A stretch of DNA of 64,000 nucleotides from Namhaeicola sp039714555 (lineage in GTDB: Bacteria > Bacteroidota > Bacteroidia > Flavobacteriales > Flavobacteriaceae). Each line of letters starts with the position of its first letter. Within the stretch, counting starts at the first letter, position 1. The position numbers were made by a program, and so were the translations under genes. The DNA lies in contig JBDLJB010000007.1 in NCBI GenBank assembly GCA_039714555.1, positions 1 to 64,000 of the forward strand. The letters run 5' to 3'. Shown piece after piece: positions 23,814 through 30,995 of the stretch. A model generated the notes under the pieces. The model worked only from the letters and a program-made list of their open reading frames with translations. It searched no databases and was not told the DNA's origin.

Positions 23814-25814
23814 TTATTTAATCATTTCAATAAAATCATTCTCAGAAATAATCGGTATTTCAAGTTTTTCAGCTTTCTCCTTTTTACTTGGACCCATATT
23901 ATCACCCGCAATAATATAATTTGTTTTTTTTGAGATCGAACCGGTTACTTTACCTCCATTGTCTTCAATAGATTTCTTGAGTTCATTTCGTGAAAATTCA
24001 TGAAATACTCCCGAAACAACAAAAATTAAACCTTGAAGTTTTTCTGTTTGATTTAATAATAAAGATTCGTCTAAAGAGAAATTCAATCCAAAATTCTTCA
24101 AACGATTTACAATATCAATATTTATAGGGTTTTTAAAAAAGTTTAAAATACTTTGAGCAATTCTTTCTCCAATTTCATCAACATTAACCAAATCATCATA
24201 GGATGCATTCATTAAATTATCAATATTTTTATAATGTTTTACTAACTTCTTTGCCACAGTCTCTCCTACAAAACGAATTCCTAAGGCAAATAAAACTTTA
24301 TCGAAAGATATTTGTTTAGATTCTTCAATGCCTTTAATAATATTAGCAGCAGATTTTTCAGCCATTCGCTCTAATGGAATCATTTGATCTTCGTTTAATT
24401 CGTACAAATCTGCATAATTCTCAATCAATCCTTCTTTAAAGAATAATTCAATTGTTTCTGCACCCAAACCATCTATATTCATGGCTTTTCTGCTAATATA
24501 ATGTTGAATTCTACCTGTAATTTGTGTAGGGCATCCATATTCATTCGGACAAAAATGCTTAGCATCGCCATCTTTTCTAACCAAAAGTGTATCGCAATCA
24601 GGACAATGTGTAATGTATTTTACAGGAATCGAATTATTTGATCTTTTATCAAGATCAACACCTACAATCTTAGGGATAATTTCACCGCCTTTTTCTACAA
24701 AAACTGTGTCTTTTTCTCTAATATCTAATTTTGCTATCTGATCAGCATTGTGTAAAGAAGCACGTTTTACAATAGTTCCTGCCAATTCTACAGGTTCTAA
24801 ATTTGCTACTGGAGTTATTGCGCCGGTTCTACCAACTTGATAGGTTATTTTATGTAAAACTGTTCTTGCCTGTTCGGCTTTAAACTTATATGCCAATGCC
24901 CATCTGGGCGATTTGGCAGTATAACCTAATTCATCTTGATGCACCAATGAATTCACTTTTATTACTACTCCATCAGTTTCAAAAGGTAAATCATGTCGGT
25001 TGGTATCCCAATAATCAATAAATGAAAAAATATCTTCAGGATTTTTACATATTTTAATGGTTTGAGGTACTTTAAATCCAACATTAGTTGCGTTCTGTAA
25101 AGCTTCAAAATGTGTTCTAAAAGGTAATCTATCAGAAACAACCTGATACAATAAGCAATCTAATGGTCTTTCTGCAACTTCTGCACTATCTTGTAATTTT
25201 AAACTTCCACTAGCAGTATTTCTGGGGTTTCGATATGGGTCCTCCCCTGCTTCCACACGTTCTTCATTCATTTTTTTAAATCCGTCAAGCGGAAGAATTA
25301 TCTCACCTCTGATTTCAAATGCTTCAACATTATTATTTTTTAGAATTAACGGAATTGATTTAATGGTTTTAATATTGGAAGTAACATCATCACCTTCAAA
25401 TCCATCCCCTCTTGTAACTGCTTTTTCCAACTGACCGTATTGATAATACAGATTTATTGACGCCCCGTCATATTTTAGTTCACAGGTATATTCAATAGGA
25501 ACACCCCCTAATATTTTTTGAATCCTTTTTTCCCAATCCAAGACATCTTCTTTAGAGTAAGAATTATCTAAAGAATACATTCGATGTGTATGTTTAACCG
25601 TATTAAAATTTTTAATTATTTCACCACCTACCCGCTGTGTTGGTGAATTTTTATCAAAATATTCAGGATATTTATTTTCTAATTCTTTAAGCGATTTTAA
25701 TTTAATATCAAATTCGTAATCCGAAATTGTAGGATTATCCAATACATAATAATTATAATTATGCTGTCTTAAAATTTCTCTTAATTGATCTATTTTTTGC
25801 TGAATATCTGTCAT
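23814..25814 (-). CDS. ligA: NAD-dependent DNA ligase
   Basis: LigA seals nicks with NAD+ in replication and repair. The 666-residue sequence has the full bacterial domain order: Ia domain, adenylation site with Lys114 in CELKYDGASI, OB fold, Cys4 zinc finger (CPDC...CPNEYGCP), helix-hairpin-helix repeats and a C-terminal BRCT domain (LQGLIFVVSGVF...YIIAGDNMGPSKKEKAEKL). It interrupts the sulfur locus on the opposite strand, convergent with the Crp/Fnr gene (9 bp apart) and divergent from the SQR-like gene, so it is a housekeeping gene embedded in an accessory neighbourhood. Confidence 0.98.
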   Translation of the reverse strand: MTDIQQKIDQLREILRQHNYNYYVLDNPTISDYEFDIKLKSLKELENKYPEYFDKNSPTQRVGGEIIKNFNTVKHTHRMYSLDNSYSKEDVLDWEKRIQKILGGVPIEYTCELKYDGASINLYYQYGQLEKAVTRGDGFEGDDVTSNIKTIKSIPLILKNNNVEAFEIRGEIILPLDGFKKMNEERVEAGEDPYRNPRNTASGSLKLQDSAEVAERPLDCLLYQVVSDRLPFRTHFEALQNATNVGFKVPQTIKICKNPEDIFSFIDYWDTNRHDLPFETDGVVIKVNSLVHQDELGYTAKSPRWALAYKFKAEQARTVLHKITYQVGRTGAITPVANLEPVELAGTIVKRASLHNADQIAKLDIREKDTVFVEKGGEIIPKIVGVDLDKRSNNSIPVKYITHCPDCDTLLVRKDGDAKHFCPNEYGCPTQITGRIQHYISRKAMNIDGLGAETIELFFKEGLIENYADLYELNEDQMIPLERMAEKSAANIIKGIEESKQISFDKVLFALGIRFVGETVAKKLVKHYKNIDNLMNASYDDLVNVDEIGERIAQSILNFFKNPINIDIVNRLKNFGLNFSLDESLLLNQTEKLQGLIFVVSGVFHEFSRNELKKSIEDNGGKVTGSISKKTNYIIAGDNMGPSKKEKAEKLEIPIISENDFIEMIK

Positions 25815-25925
25815 TTAACTTTTAAAGTTTTGTGATTTAAATATACTTAAATTCTTTTTTTTAAATATATATTTTTTGTAATTTTATAGAAATAATAAAC
25901 TATGTACTATTTGTAACTAGAAATA

Positions 25926-25939
25926 GTGACTGATGTCAC
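25926..25939. promoter_or_regulatory. Crp-like palindrome upstream of the SQR-like gene
   Basis: GTGAC-TGAT-GTCAC is a perfect palindrome and equals the Crp core GTGA-N6-TCAC. It is centred 20 bp upstream of the Fnr-type box of the same promoter, so two Crp/Fnr-family dimers could bind on nearby faces, or it may serve the divergent ligA. Confidence 0.5.
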
Positions 25940-25946
25940 ATAAATA

Positions 25947-25989
25947 TGATATTTATCACAATTTATCATATTTTATCATTTTACATTTG
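25947..25989 (+). promoter_or_regulatory. Fnr-type box plus -7 element, SQR-like operon
   Basis: The palindrome TGAT-ATTT-ATCA (25947-25958) is centred 29.5 bp before the first base of TACATTTG (25982-25989), the same distance as in the rhodanese operon promoter. Between them, TTTATCA recurs every 10 bp (about 25952, 25962 and 25972), giving phased half-sites. Predicted start near 25994, about 40 nt before the ATG. Confidence 0.65.
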
Positions 25990-26034
25990 TCCAATAAATT
26001 TTTTTAAAAAAACTTTGTTAACTATAAACATATT

Positions 26035-27267
26035 ATGAAGAAACTATTAATACTTGGCGCCGGAACTGCAGGCACAATGATGTTAAATAAATTGTATAAG
26101 GAATTAGAAAAAGAAGAATGGGAAATTACTATTGTTGACCAATATAAAACCCACTATTACCAACCTGGCTTTTTATTTATTCCCTTTGGTATTTATAACA
26201 AACAAGATGTAACCAAACCTAAATATGACTTTTTCCCAGCTGGTGTAAATGTTATCTTTAGTCCTATTGATAAAATTGTTGGTGAAGATAATAAAGTATT
26301 ATTAGAAGGTGGTAAGGTTTTGAATTATGATTTTTTGATCATAGCTACAGGAACACAAACAAGACCATCAGAAACTGAAGGTTTAAAAGACAAACTATGG
26401 TATAAAGATATTTTTGATTTCTATACTGTAGAAGGTGCTGTTGCATTACACAAAAAATTTAAAGATTGGGAAGGTGGTAAATTGGTAATGTGTATTCCTG
26501 AACTACCCTATAAATGTCCGGTTGCACCCATTGAATTTGTTTGCTTAGCAGAAGCCTATTTTACTGAAAGGGGTATGAGAGATAAAGTTGACATAACTTA
26601 TGTTACTTTAATGTCTGGAGCATTTACAAAACCGGTAGCGTCAAAAATGTTAGGTGATCTTTTAGAAGAAAAAAACATCAATGTTGTTCCTGATTTTTAT
26701 TTGAGTCATATTGATAATGATAATAAAAAAATAATTTCATATGATGAGCAAGAATTAGATTTTGATATTTTAACTATTGTACCTGTCAACATGGGTAGTG
26801 ATATGATTGAAAGAAGTGGTTTAGGTGATGATATGAATTATGTTAAAACCAATAAATTTACTTTACAATCTGATCAATTTGAAAATATCTTTGTAGTTGG
26901 TGATGCTTCAAACATTCCTACTTCTAAAGCAGGTTCAGTTGCTCACTTTGCAGCAGAAATTTTAATGGAAAATATTTTGGCTGCCATGGAAGGTAGAGCT
27001 TTACCTGCAAAATTTGACGGACATGCCAATTGTTACATCGAAACAGGCCATGGAAAAGGAGCTTTGATAGATTTTAATTATGATACTGAGCCGCTTCCAG
27101 GAACATTTCCGTTACCGGGAATTGGTCCTTTTGGTTTGTTAAAGAACACCAAAATGAATCACTATGGTAAGATATTATTTAGATGGATCTATTGGCATAT
27201 TTTATTAAAAGGTAAAGAATTGCCAATAGAAGCAGATATGACTATGGCTGGAAAAAAACGTGTTTAA
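26035..27267 (+). CDS. Sulfide:quinone reductase-like flavoprotein
   Basis: The 410-residue protein belongs to the FAD/NAD(P)-disulfide oxidoreductase family in its SQR/FCSD branch: FAD site ILGAGTAGT (6-14), ATGTQTRP (104-111), and VVGDASNIPTSKAGSVAHFAAE (287-308). Cys161 in YKCPVAPIE and Cys333 in GHANCYIE are placed like the redox cysteine pair of SQR. The C-terminus (RWIYWHILLKG) is amphipathic, fitting membrane association at the quinone pool. SQR oxidises sulfide to polysulfide or persulfide. Function is inferred from family and from DsrE and DsrC-like genes downstream. Confidence 0.82.
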   Translation: MKKLLILGAGTAGTMMLNKLYKELEKEEWEITIVDQYKTHYYQPGFLFIPFGIYNKQDVTKPKYDFFPAGVNVIFSPIDKIVGEDNKVLLEGGKVLNYDFLIIATGTQTRPSETEGLKDKLWYKDIFDFYTVEGAVALHKKFKDWEGGKLVMCIPELPYKCPVAPIEFVCLAEAYFTERGMRDKVDITYVTLMSGAFTKPVASKMLGDLLEEKNINVVPDFYLSHIDNDNKKIISYDEQELDFDILTIVPVNMGSDMIERSGLGDDMNYVKTNKFTLQSDQFENIFVVGDASNIPTSKAGSVAHFAAEILMENILAAMEGRALPAKFDGHANCYIETGHGKGALIDFNYDTEPLPGTFPLPGIGPFGLLKNTKMNHYGKILFRWIYWHILLKGKELPIEADMTMAGKKRV

Positions 27268-27285
27268 TCTAAATAGTGAATTGTA

Positions 27286-27966
27286 ATGAAAGAAAAAAAT
27301 ATACAATCGCAAATAGATGCACTCGATAAAAAATTGGATTTAATACTTGGCTATGTACATCAGCAAAAATTAAATACAAATATGGTTGAGGATCTGGTAG
27401 GTGACCTAAGCATCATAGGTAAAGATGCTTTTGATTCTACAGTTGAAGAACTAGATAAAAGACAAGTAGAACTTGAACCATCTGAATTAACTGATCTAGC
27501 AGTTACTTTTTTAAGAAATATTCCAAATATCAAATTATTAATGAATACTCTCGAAATGGGAGTTGATTTAAGTAAAGAGGTTGGGCCAATTGCCAATGAA
27601 GTAATCATTGATTTTACCAAGCAATTAAATAAATTTGAACAAAAGGGATATTTTGAATTTATCAAAGAGATCGGACCTATCATTGATAATATTATAACAG
27701 GATTCACTCCTGAAGATCTTAGAGAATTGGCAGACAGTATTGTAACAATTCTTTCTATTTTCAAAGAAATGACTCAACCTGAAGTATTAGGAACTATGGA
27801 AAATGCAATAAAAGCATTTAATAGTATGGAAACCGAAAGTGTTCCTTCATATTCTGTATGGAGAGTGTTAAGAGAAATGAATAGCCCGGAAATGAAAAAA
27901 GCACTTGGATATGGAATTACTTTTATGAAAAATGTATCTAAAGATGTAATCGTTAATAAAAAATAA
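27286..27966 (+). CDS. DUF1641 protein
   Basis: The 226-residue, largely helical and acidic protein has the DUF1641 region (about 60-210) with repeated hydrophobic heptads such as LRNIPNIKLLMNTLEMGVDL and FTPEDLRELADSIVTILSIFKEMTQPEVLGTM, and an N-terminal coiled-coil segment (IQSQIDALDKKLDLILGYV). There are no cysteines and no signal peptide. DUF1641 genes commonly accompany SQR-like flavoproteins and DsrE-type genes, but no molecular function is established. It follows the flavoprotein gene by 18 bp and is probably its partner. Confidence 0.85.
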   Translation: MKEKNIQSQIDALDKKLDLILGYVHQQKLNTNMVEDLVGDLSIIGKDAFDSTVEELDKRQVELEPSELTDLAVTFLRNIPNIKLLMNTLEMGVDLSKEVGPIANEVIIDFTKQLNKFEQKGYFEFIKEIGPIIDNIITGFTPEDLRELADSIVTILSIFKEMTQPEVLGTMENAIKAFNSMETESVPSYSVWRVLREMNSPEMKKALGYGITFMKNVSKDVIVNKK

Positions 27967-27994
27967 AAATTTAATCAATAAAAATAATAGAATT

Positions 27995-28306
27995 ATGCCA
28001 GAAAAAACAATCGCAGGAGTTCAAGTTAAGGTATCTGAAGATGGATACCTAGAAGATATGTCTCAATGGAATGAAGACATAGCAAAAGAAATTGCAAGTG
28101 AAATAGGTATTGAGTTAACCGATAAACATTTTGAAGTAATAAATTACTTAAGAGAAAAAACTGAAGCTGGAGATGCATTATCTATCAGAAGTGTTGGTAA
28201 ATCAGGAGTTGTAGATGTAAAAGGATTATATAAGTTATTCCCAAAAGGGCCTTTAAAATTCTCTTCTAAAATTGCCGGAATACCTAAACCTACAAGTTGT
28301 ATTTAA
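27995..28306 (+). CDS. DsrC/TusE-family sulfur carrier with a single cysteine
   Basis: The 103-residue protein ends KIAGIPKPTSCI, the flexible carboxyl arm of the DsrC/TusE family, with the penultimate Cys102 as persulfide carrier. DsrC proper has a second cysteine 11 residues earlier; here that position is Ser91, as in TusE. It therefore should carry sulfur as a persulfide but cannot form the DsrC intramolecular disulfide or trisulfide. No dsrAB genes are present, and none of tusBCD or tusA is next to it. The neighbours suggest sulfane-sulfur transfer after sulfide oxidation rather than tRNA thiolation. Confidence 0.88.
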   Translation: MPEKTIAGVQVKVSEDGYLEDMSQWNEDIAKEIASEIGIELTDKHFEVINYLREKTEAGDALSIRSVGKSGVVDVKGLYKLFPKGPLKFSSKIAGIPKPTSCI

Positions 28307-28323
28307 ATCTTAAATAATTTAAT

Positions 28324-28827
28324 ATGGATTCAAAAGAAAAGAAACCTTTAGAAAAAGTTTGTATGATTTGTGCTAAAGGATCATTAGAAGATGTTTACGC
28401 TACTTTAGTTATGGCAAATGGAGCCGTTATGGAAGGTATTGAAACCAAAGTATTTTTTACTTTTTTTGGACTAGATGGCATTACTAAAAAGACAATGAAC
28501 CACCTACATACTGCAACCACAGGAAATCCTGCTATGCGCATGCCCGGAGGTTTACCATTTCCTACAATGCTTGGTGGCTTACCGGGTGTAGAAGCTGGTG
28601 TTTCTTCTATGATGAGAAAACAAATGGAAGAATTAGATATGCCTCCTGTTGATGAATTTTTAGAATTGATCACAGCTGGTGGTGGTGAAATATTTGCCTG
28701 TAAATTAGCCGTTGACATGTTTAAATTAACCAAAGATGATCTATCTGATGAGGTTTCAGGTATTATCACAATTGGTGATTTTTATGAAATGTGTGATGGT
28801 GATAGAACACAGATCATTTTTACCTAG
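28324..28827 (+). CDS. DsrE/DsrF-like sulfurtransferase
   Basis: The 167-residue cytoplasmic protein has a DsrE-like fold of the COG2210 (DsrE3/DrsH) type: KVCMICAKGSLEDVYATLVMANGAVMEG at the start, a Met/Gly/Pro-rich middle loop (about 65-95), and the conserved cysteine Cys126 in FACKLAVDMF. Other cysteines are 13, 16 and 157. In sulfur oxidisers, DsrE3-type proteins pass persulfide sulfur to TusA or DsrC-like carriers. It is the last gene of the operon, 17 bp after the DsrC-like gene, which fits direct sulfur exchange between the two. Confidence 0.85.
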   Translation: MDSKEKKPLEKVCMICAKGSLEDVYATLVMANGAVMEGIETKVFFTFFGLDGITKKTMNHLHTATTGNPAMRMPGGLPFPTMLGGLPGVEAGVSSMMRKQMEELDMPPVDEFLELITAGGGEIFACKLAVDMFKLTKDDLSDEVSGIITIGDFYEMCDGDRTQIIFT

Positions 28828-28845
28828 TTCAATATATTTTAAAAT

Positions 28846-28878
28846 AAAAAAAACTAAACTTATCGTTTAGTTTTTTTT
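28846..28878. terminator. Bidirectional terminator after the DsrE-like gene
   Basis: A perfect stem (AACTAAAC/GTTTAGTT extended by A/T runs, 28846-28859 with 28865-28878) lies between the DsrE-like stop and the convergent gap stop. Confidence 0.85.
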
Positions 28879-28901
28879 ATTTAGTATTAAAACCTTCCTT
28901 C

Positions 28902-30347
28902 TTAGTAATAGGTAAACCTTCTAACCTTTGCTATATATCTTGCCAAACGAATTACCTGATGGCTGTAACCATATTCATTATCATACCACACATATAAGAT
29001 TATATTATTTCCATCTTTATCAACAATCGTTGCTTCGCTATCATAAATTGCCGGTGCAGAGGTGCCAACAATATCTGAAGACACCAACTCATTACTAATT
29101 GCATATTTTATCTGTTCAACTAAATGACCTTCTAATGCATATTTTTTGATAATTTCATTTACATCTCTTTTATCAGTTCTTTTATTGATCTTTAGATTCA
29201 AAATTGCTAAAGAACCATTTGGCACAGGAACTCTAATAGCGTTTGATGTTAATTTACCCAATAAACTTGGCACTGCTTTTCCAACAGCATTTCCTGCTCC
29301 TGTTTCTGTAATTACCATATTTATAGCTGCTGCCCTACCCCTACGGTATTTATTGTGCATATTATCAACCAAATTTTGATCATTTGTATAGGCGTGTATC
29401 GTTTCAAGATGACCTCTTTCTATTCCTAACTCTTCATCAATTGCCTGTAAAACAGGAGCAATTGCATTTGTTGTACATGAAGCAGCAGAAAAAACATCAT
29501 TTTTATCAGGATCAAATTCATTATGATTAACACCATAAACTATATTTGGAACACCATCTTTTCCGGGTGCTGTTAACATTATCTTATCTACACCTTTTGC
29601 GTTTAAATGTCGGCTTAAATCTTCTTTTGTTCTAAAAGCTCCAGTATTATCAATCACCAATGCATCGTGAATGCCATATTTAGTATAATCAATTTCTTCA
29701 GGTTTACCTGCCGAAATAATATAAACAGTAATTCCATTAATTATCAGCGCTTTCTTATCATGATCAGTAATTATTACGCCCGGGAATTTTCCATGAACAG
29801 AGTCATTTCTTAGTAAATCAGCTCTTTTTTCTAAGATCATTGGTGTAATTTCACCTCTTGTCACGATAGCTCTTAACCTTAATTGTTTTCCTTTACCTGT
29901 TTTTGAAGTTAATTCTCGGGCCAATAGCCTACCGATTCTCCCAAATCCATAAAGTACCACCTCTTTTGGTTTAAAACTATTTGCATTTTTGGCATCTTTT
30001 AACTTATTACTAACAAAGCTATAATAATCACCATCACCCTCATTGTAGTATTCATAAGCTAATTTACCAATATCAATCTTTGAAGGAGGTAGATCTATCT
30101 TTGAAATTGCCTTAGCAATTTGTACAGCATCGAATACTGATATGGGTTTTTTAACAAATTTTTTAGCATAACTAATTAAATTTAAAATTTCACTTACATT
30201 TCTATCAATCATCTGATTTCTAAACATAATTAATTCTACTGTTTTATCATACCATAAATCACTTATGATTTTAATAAGTTTAACAGTAGCCCTACGCTTT
30301 TCAACTTGTAGGGAGAGTTCAGTTTCAAAATTTTTAATTGGTGACAT
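28902..30347 (-). CDS. gap: Glyceraldehyde-3-phosphate dehydrogenase, long form
   Basis: The dehydrogenase part starts at GFGRIGR (about residue 134) and has the catalytic SAASCTTNAIAPVL (Cys291), the helper histidine in ETIHAYTNDQ, and VWYDNEYGYSHQ near the end. A helical N-terminal extension of about 130 residues (ETELSLQVEKRRATVKLIKIISDLWYDKT...) precedes it; total 481 residues against about 335 for ordinary GAPDH. Such long forms are known in Bacteroidota beside a normal GapA; the extension's role is unclear. The ATG at 30347 is chosen because the upstream TTG at 30386 lies in a -7 element. Direction of catalysis and cofactor are not evident. Confidence 0.92.
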   Translation of the reverse strand: MSPIKNFETELSLQVEKRRATVKLIKIISDLWYDKTVELIMFRNQMIDRNVSEILNLISYAKKFVKKPISVFDAVQIAKAISKIDLPPSKIDIGKLAYEYYNEGDGDYYSFVSNKLKDAKNANSFKPKEVVLYGFGRIGRLLARELTSKTGKGKQLRLRAIVTRGEITPMILEKRADLLRNDSVHGKFPGVIITDHDKKALIINGITVYIISAGKPEEIDYTKYGIHDALVIDNTGAFRTKEDLSRHLNAKGVDKIMLTAPGKDGVPNIVYGVNHNEFDPDKNDVFSAASCTTNAIAPVLQAIDEELGIERGHLETIHAYTNDQNLVDNMHNKYRRGRAAAINMVITETGAGNAVGKAVPSLLGKLTSNAIRVPVPNGSLAILNLKINKRTDKRDVNEIIKKYALEGHLVEQIKYAISNELVSSDIVGTSAPAIYDSEATIVDKDGNNIILYVWYDNEYGYSHQVIRLARYIAKVRRFTYY

Positions 30348-30383
30348 TTTGAGAATTTTTAAGGGTTTTAAATAATATTTTCG

Positions 30384-30391
30384 CAAAAATA
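30384..30391 (-). promoter_or_regulatory. -7 promoter element of gap
   Basis: Minus-strand TATTTTTG fits TAnnTTTG and lies 36 bp before the ATG at 30347, excluding the TTG at 30386 as the start. Confidence 0.55.
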
Positions 30392-30516
30392 ATTTATTAT
30401 TTTAAAATTAATCACAAAAATGTATTTCATTTTAAATGCTCTGTAATTTAAAAATCTTAAATTTATAAGGATATATTTAATCCAATAATGTTATAAAAAT
30501 TACTGATCTGCTTTAA

Positions 30517-30932
30517 GTTAATGTTTATATTGAAAAACCTATAACATTTACTATCCAGGAAGGTAAAAAACTTATAGAAACCGTAAGAAAATACAATCGG
30601 ATTTTGGGTGTTAGGAATTATTAAAGATCTGTTCCTAATTTCCAACATGCAGCAAAACTTGTTCAGGATGGTAAGTTGTGAAAAATTGAAAATATTTTGG
30701 GAGGATGGAGATGGTATAAAGAAATGGGAGGAGGATTTACAACCACTGGGAGCGCATATGTTTGACATAGCACAATGGGGTCTTGGAATGGACAAAAACA
30801 AACCTACAGAGATAATTCTTACGATTTAGGAAGACTGTAAAATGGAGTCTCAATACCGAAGAATTTGTAGCCAACAAACAGGCAGATCTTTATACGCATA
30901 GAGAATATTGAAATGGATACAAATCACCTTAG
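30517..30932 (+). pseudogene. Decayed Gfo/Idh/MocA family oxidoreductase
   Basis: Pieces of one family protein follow each other on the + strand, broken by stops, frameshifts and a deletion. From 30517: VNVYIEKPITFTIQEGKKL and TVRKYNRILGV, the dehydrogenase EKP region; then, after a TAA, RSVPNFQHAAKLVQDGKL; after a TGA, KIENILGGWRWYKEMGGG; after a frame change, GAHMFDIAQWGLGMDKNKP. Then a jump to the carboxyl end KWSLNTEEFVANKQADLY and HREY, a stop, and NGYKSP. Intact members reduce or oxidise sugars with NAD(P)H. The region between MDKNKP and KWSLNTEE is largely missing. No intact copy lies in the window. Confidence 0.85.
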
Positions 30933-30951
30933 TTAAAGAAATAACCTATTA

Positions 30952-30995
30952 AATTTCAAAAAAAACCATTCTTTCGAATGGTTTTTTTTGAAATT
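30952..30995. terminator. Very long terminator hairpin overlapping the htrA stop
   Basis: A perfect 20-bp stem (30952-30971 with 976-995) with a TTTC loop contains eight A-T pairs in a row and extends into the htrA stop codon. Both strands have T-runs, so it can terminate htrA and anything reading through from the pseudogene. Confidence 0.8.

Noticed and set aside
27995..28827. tRNA 2-thiouridine (Tus) relay genes
   Set aside because: The DsrE-like protein is of COG2210 type rather than TusD, no tusB, tusC or tusA is linked, and the first genes are SQR-like and DUF1641; a sulfide-related role fits better.
30463..30801. Reverse-strand gene of 112 codons
   Set aside because: It is the antisense of the decayed oxidoreductase pieces, which give clear family matches on the + strand.
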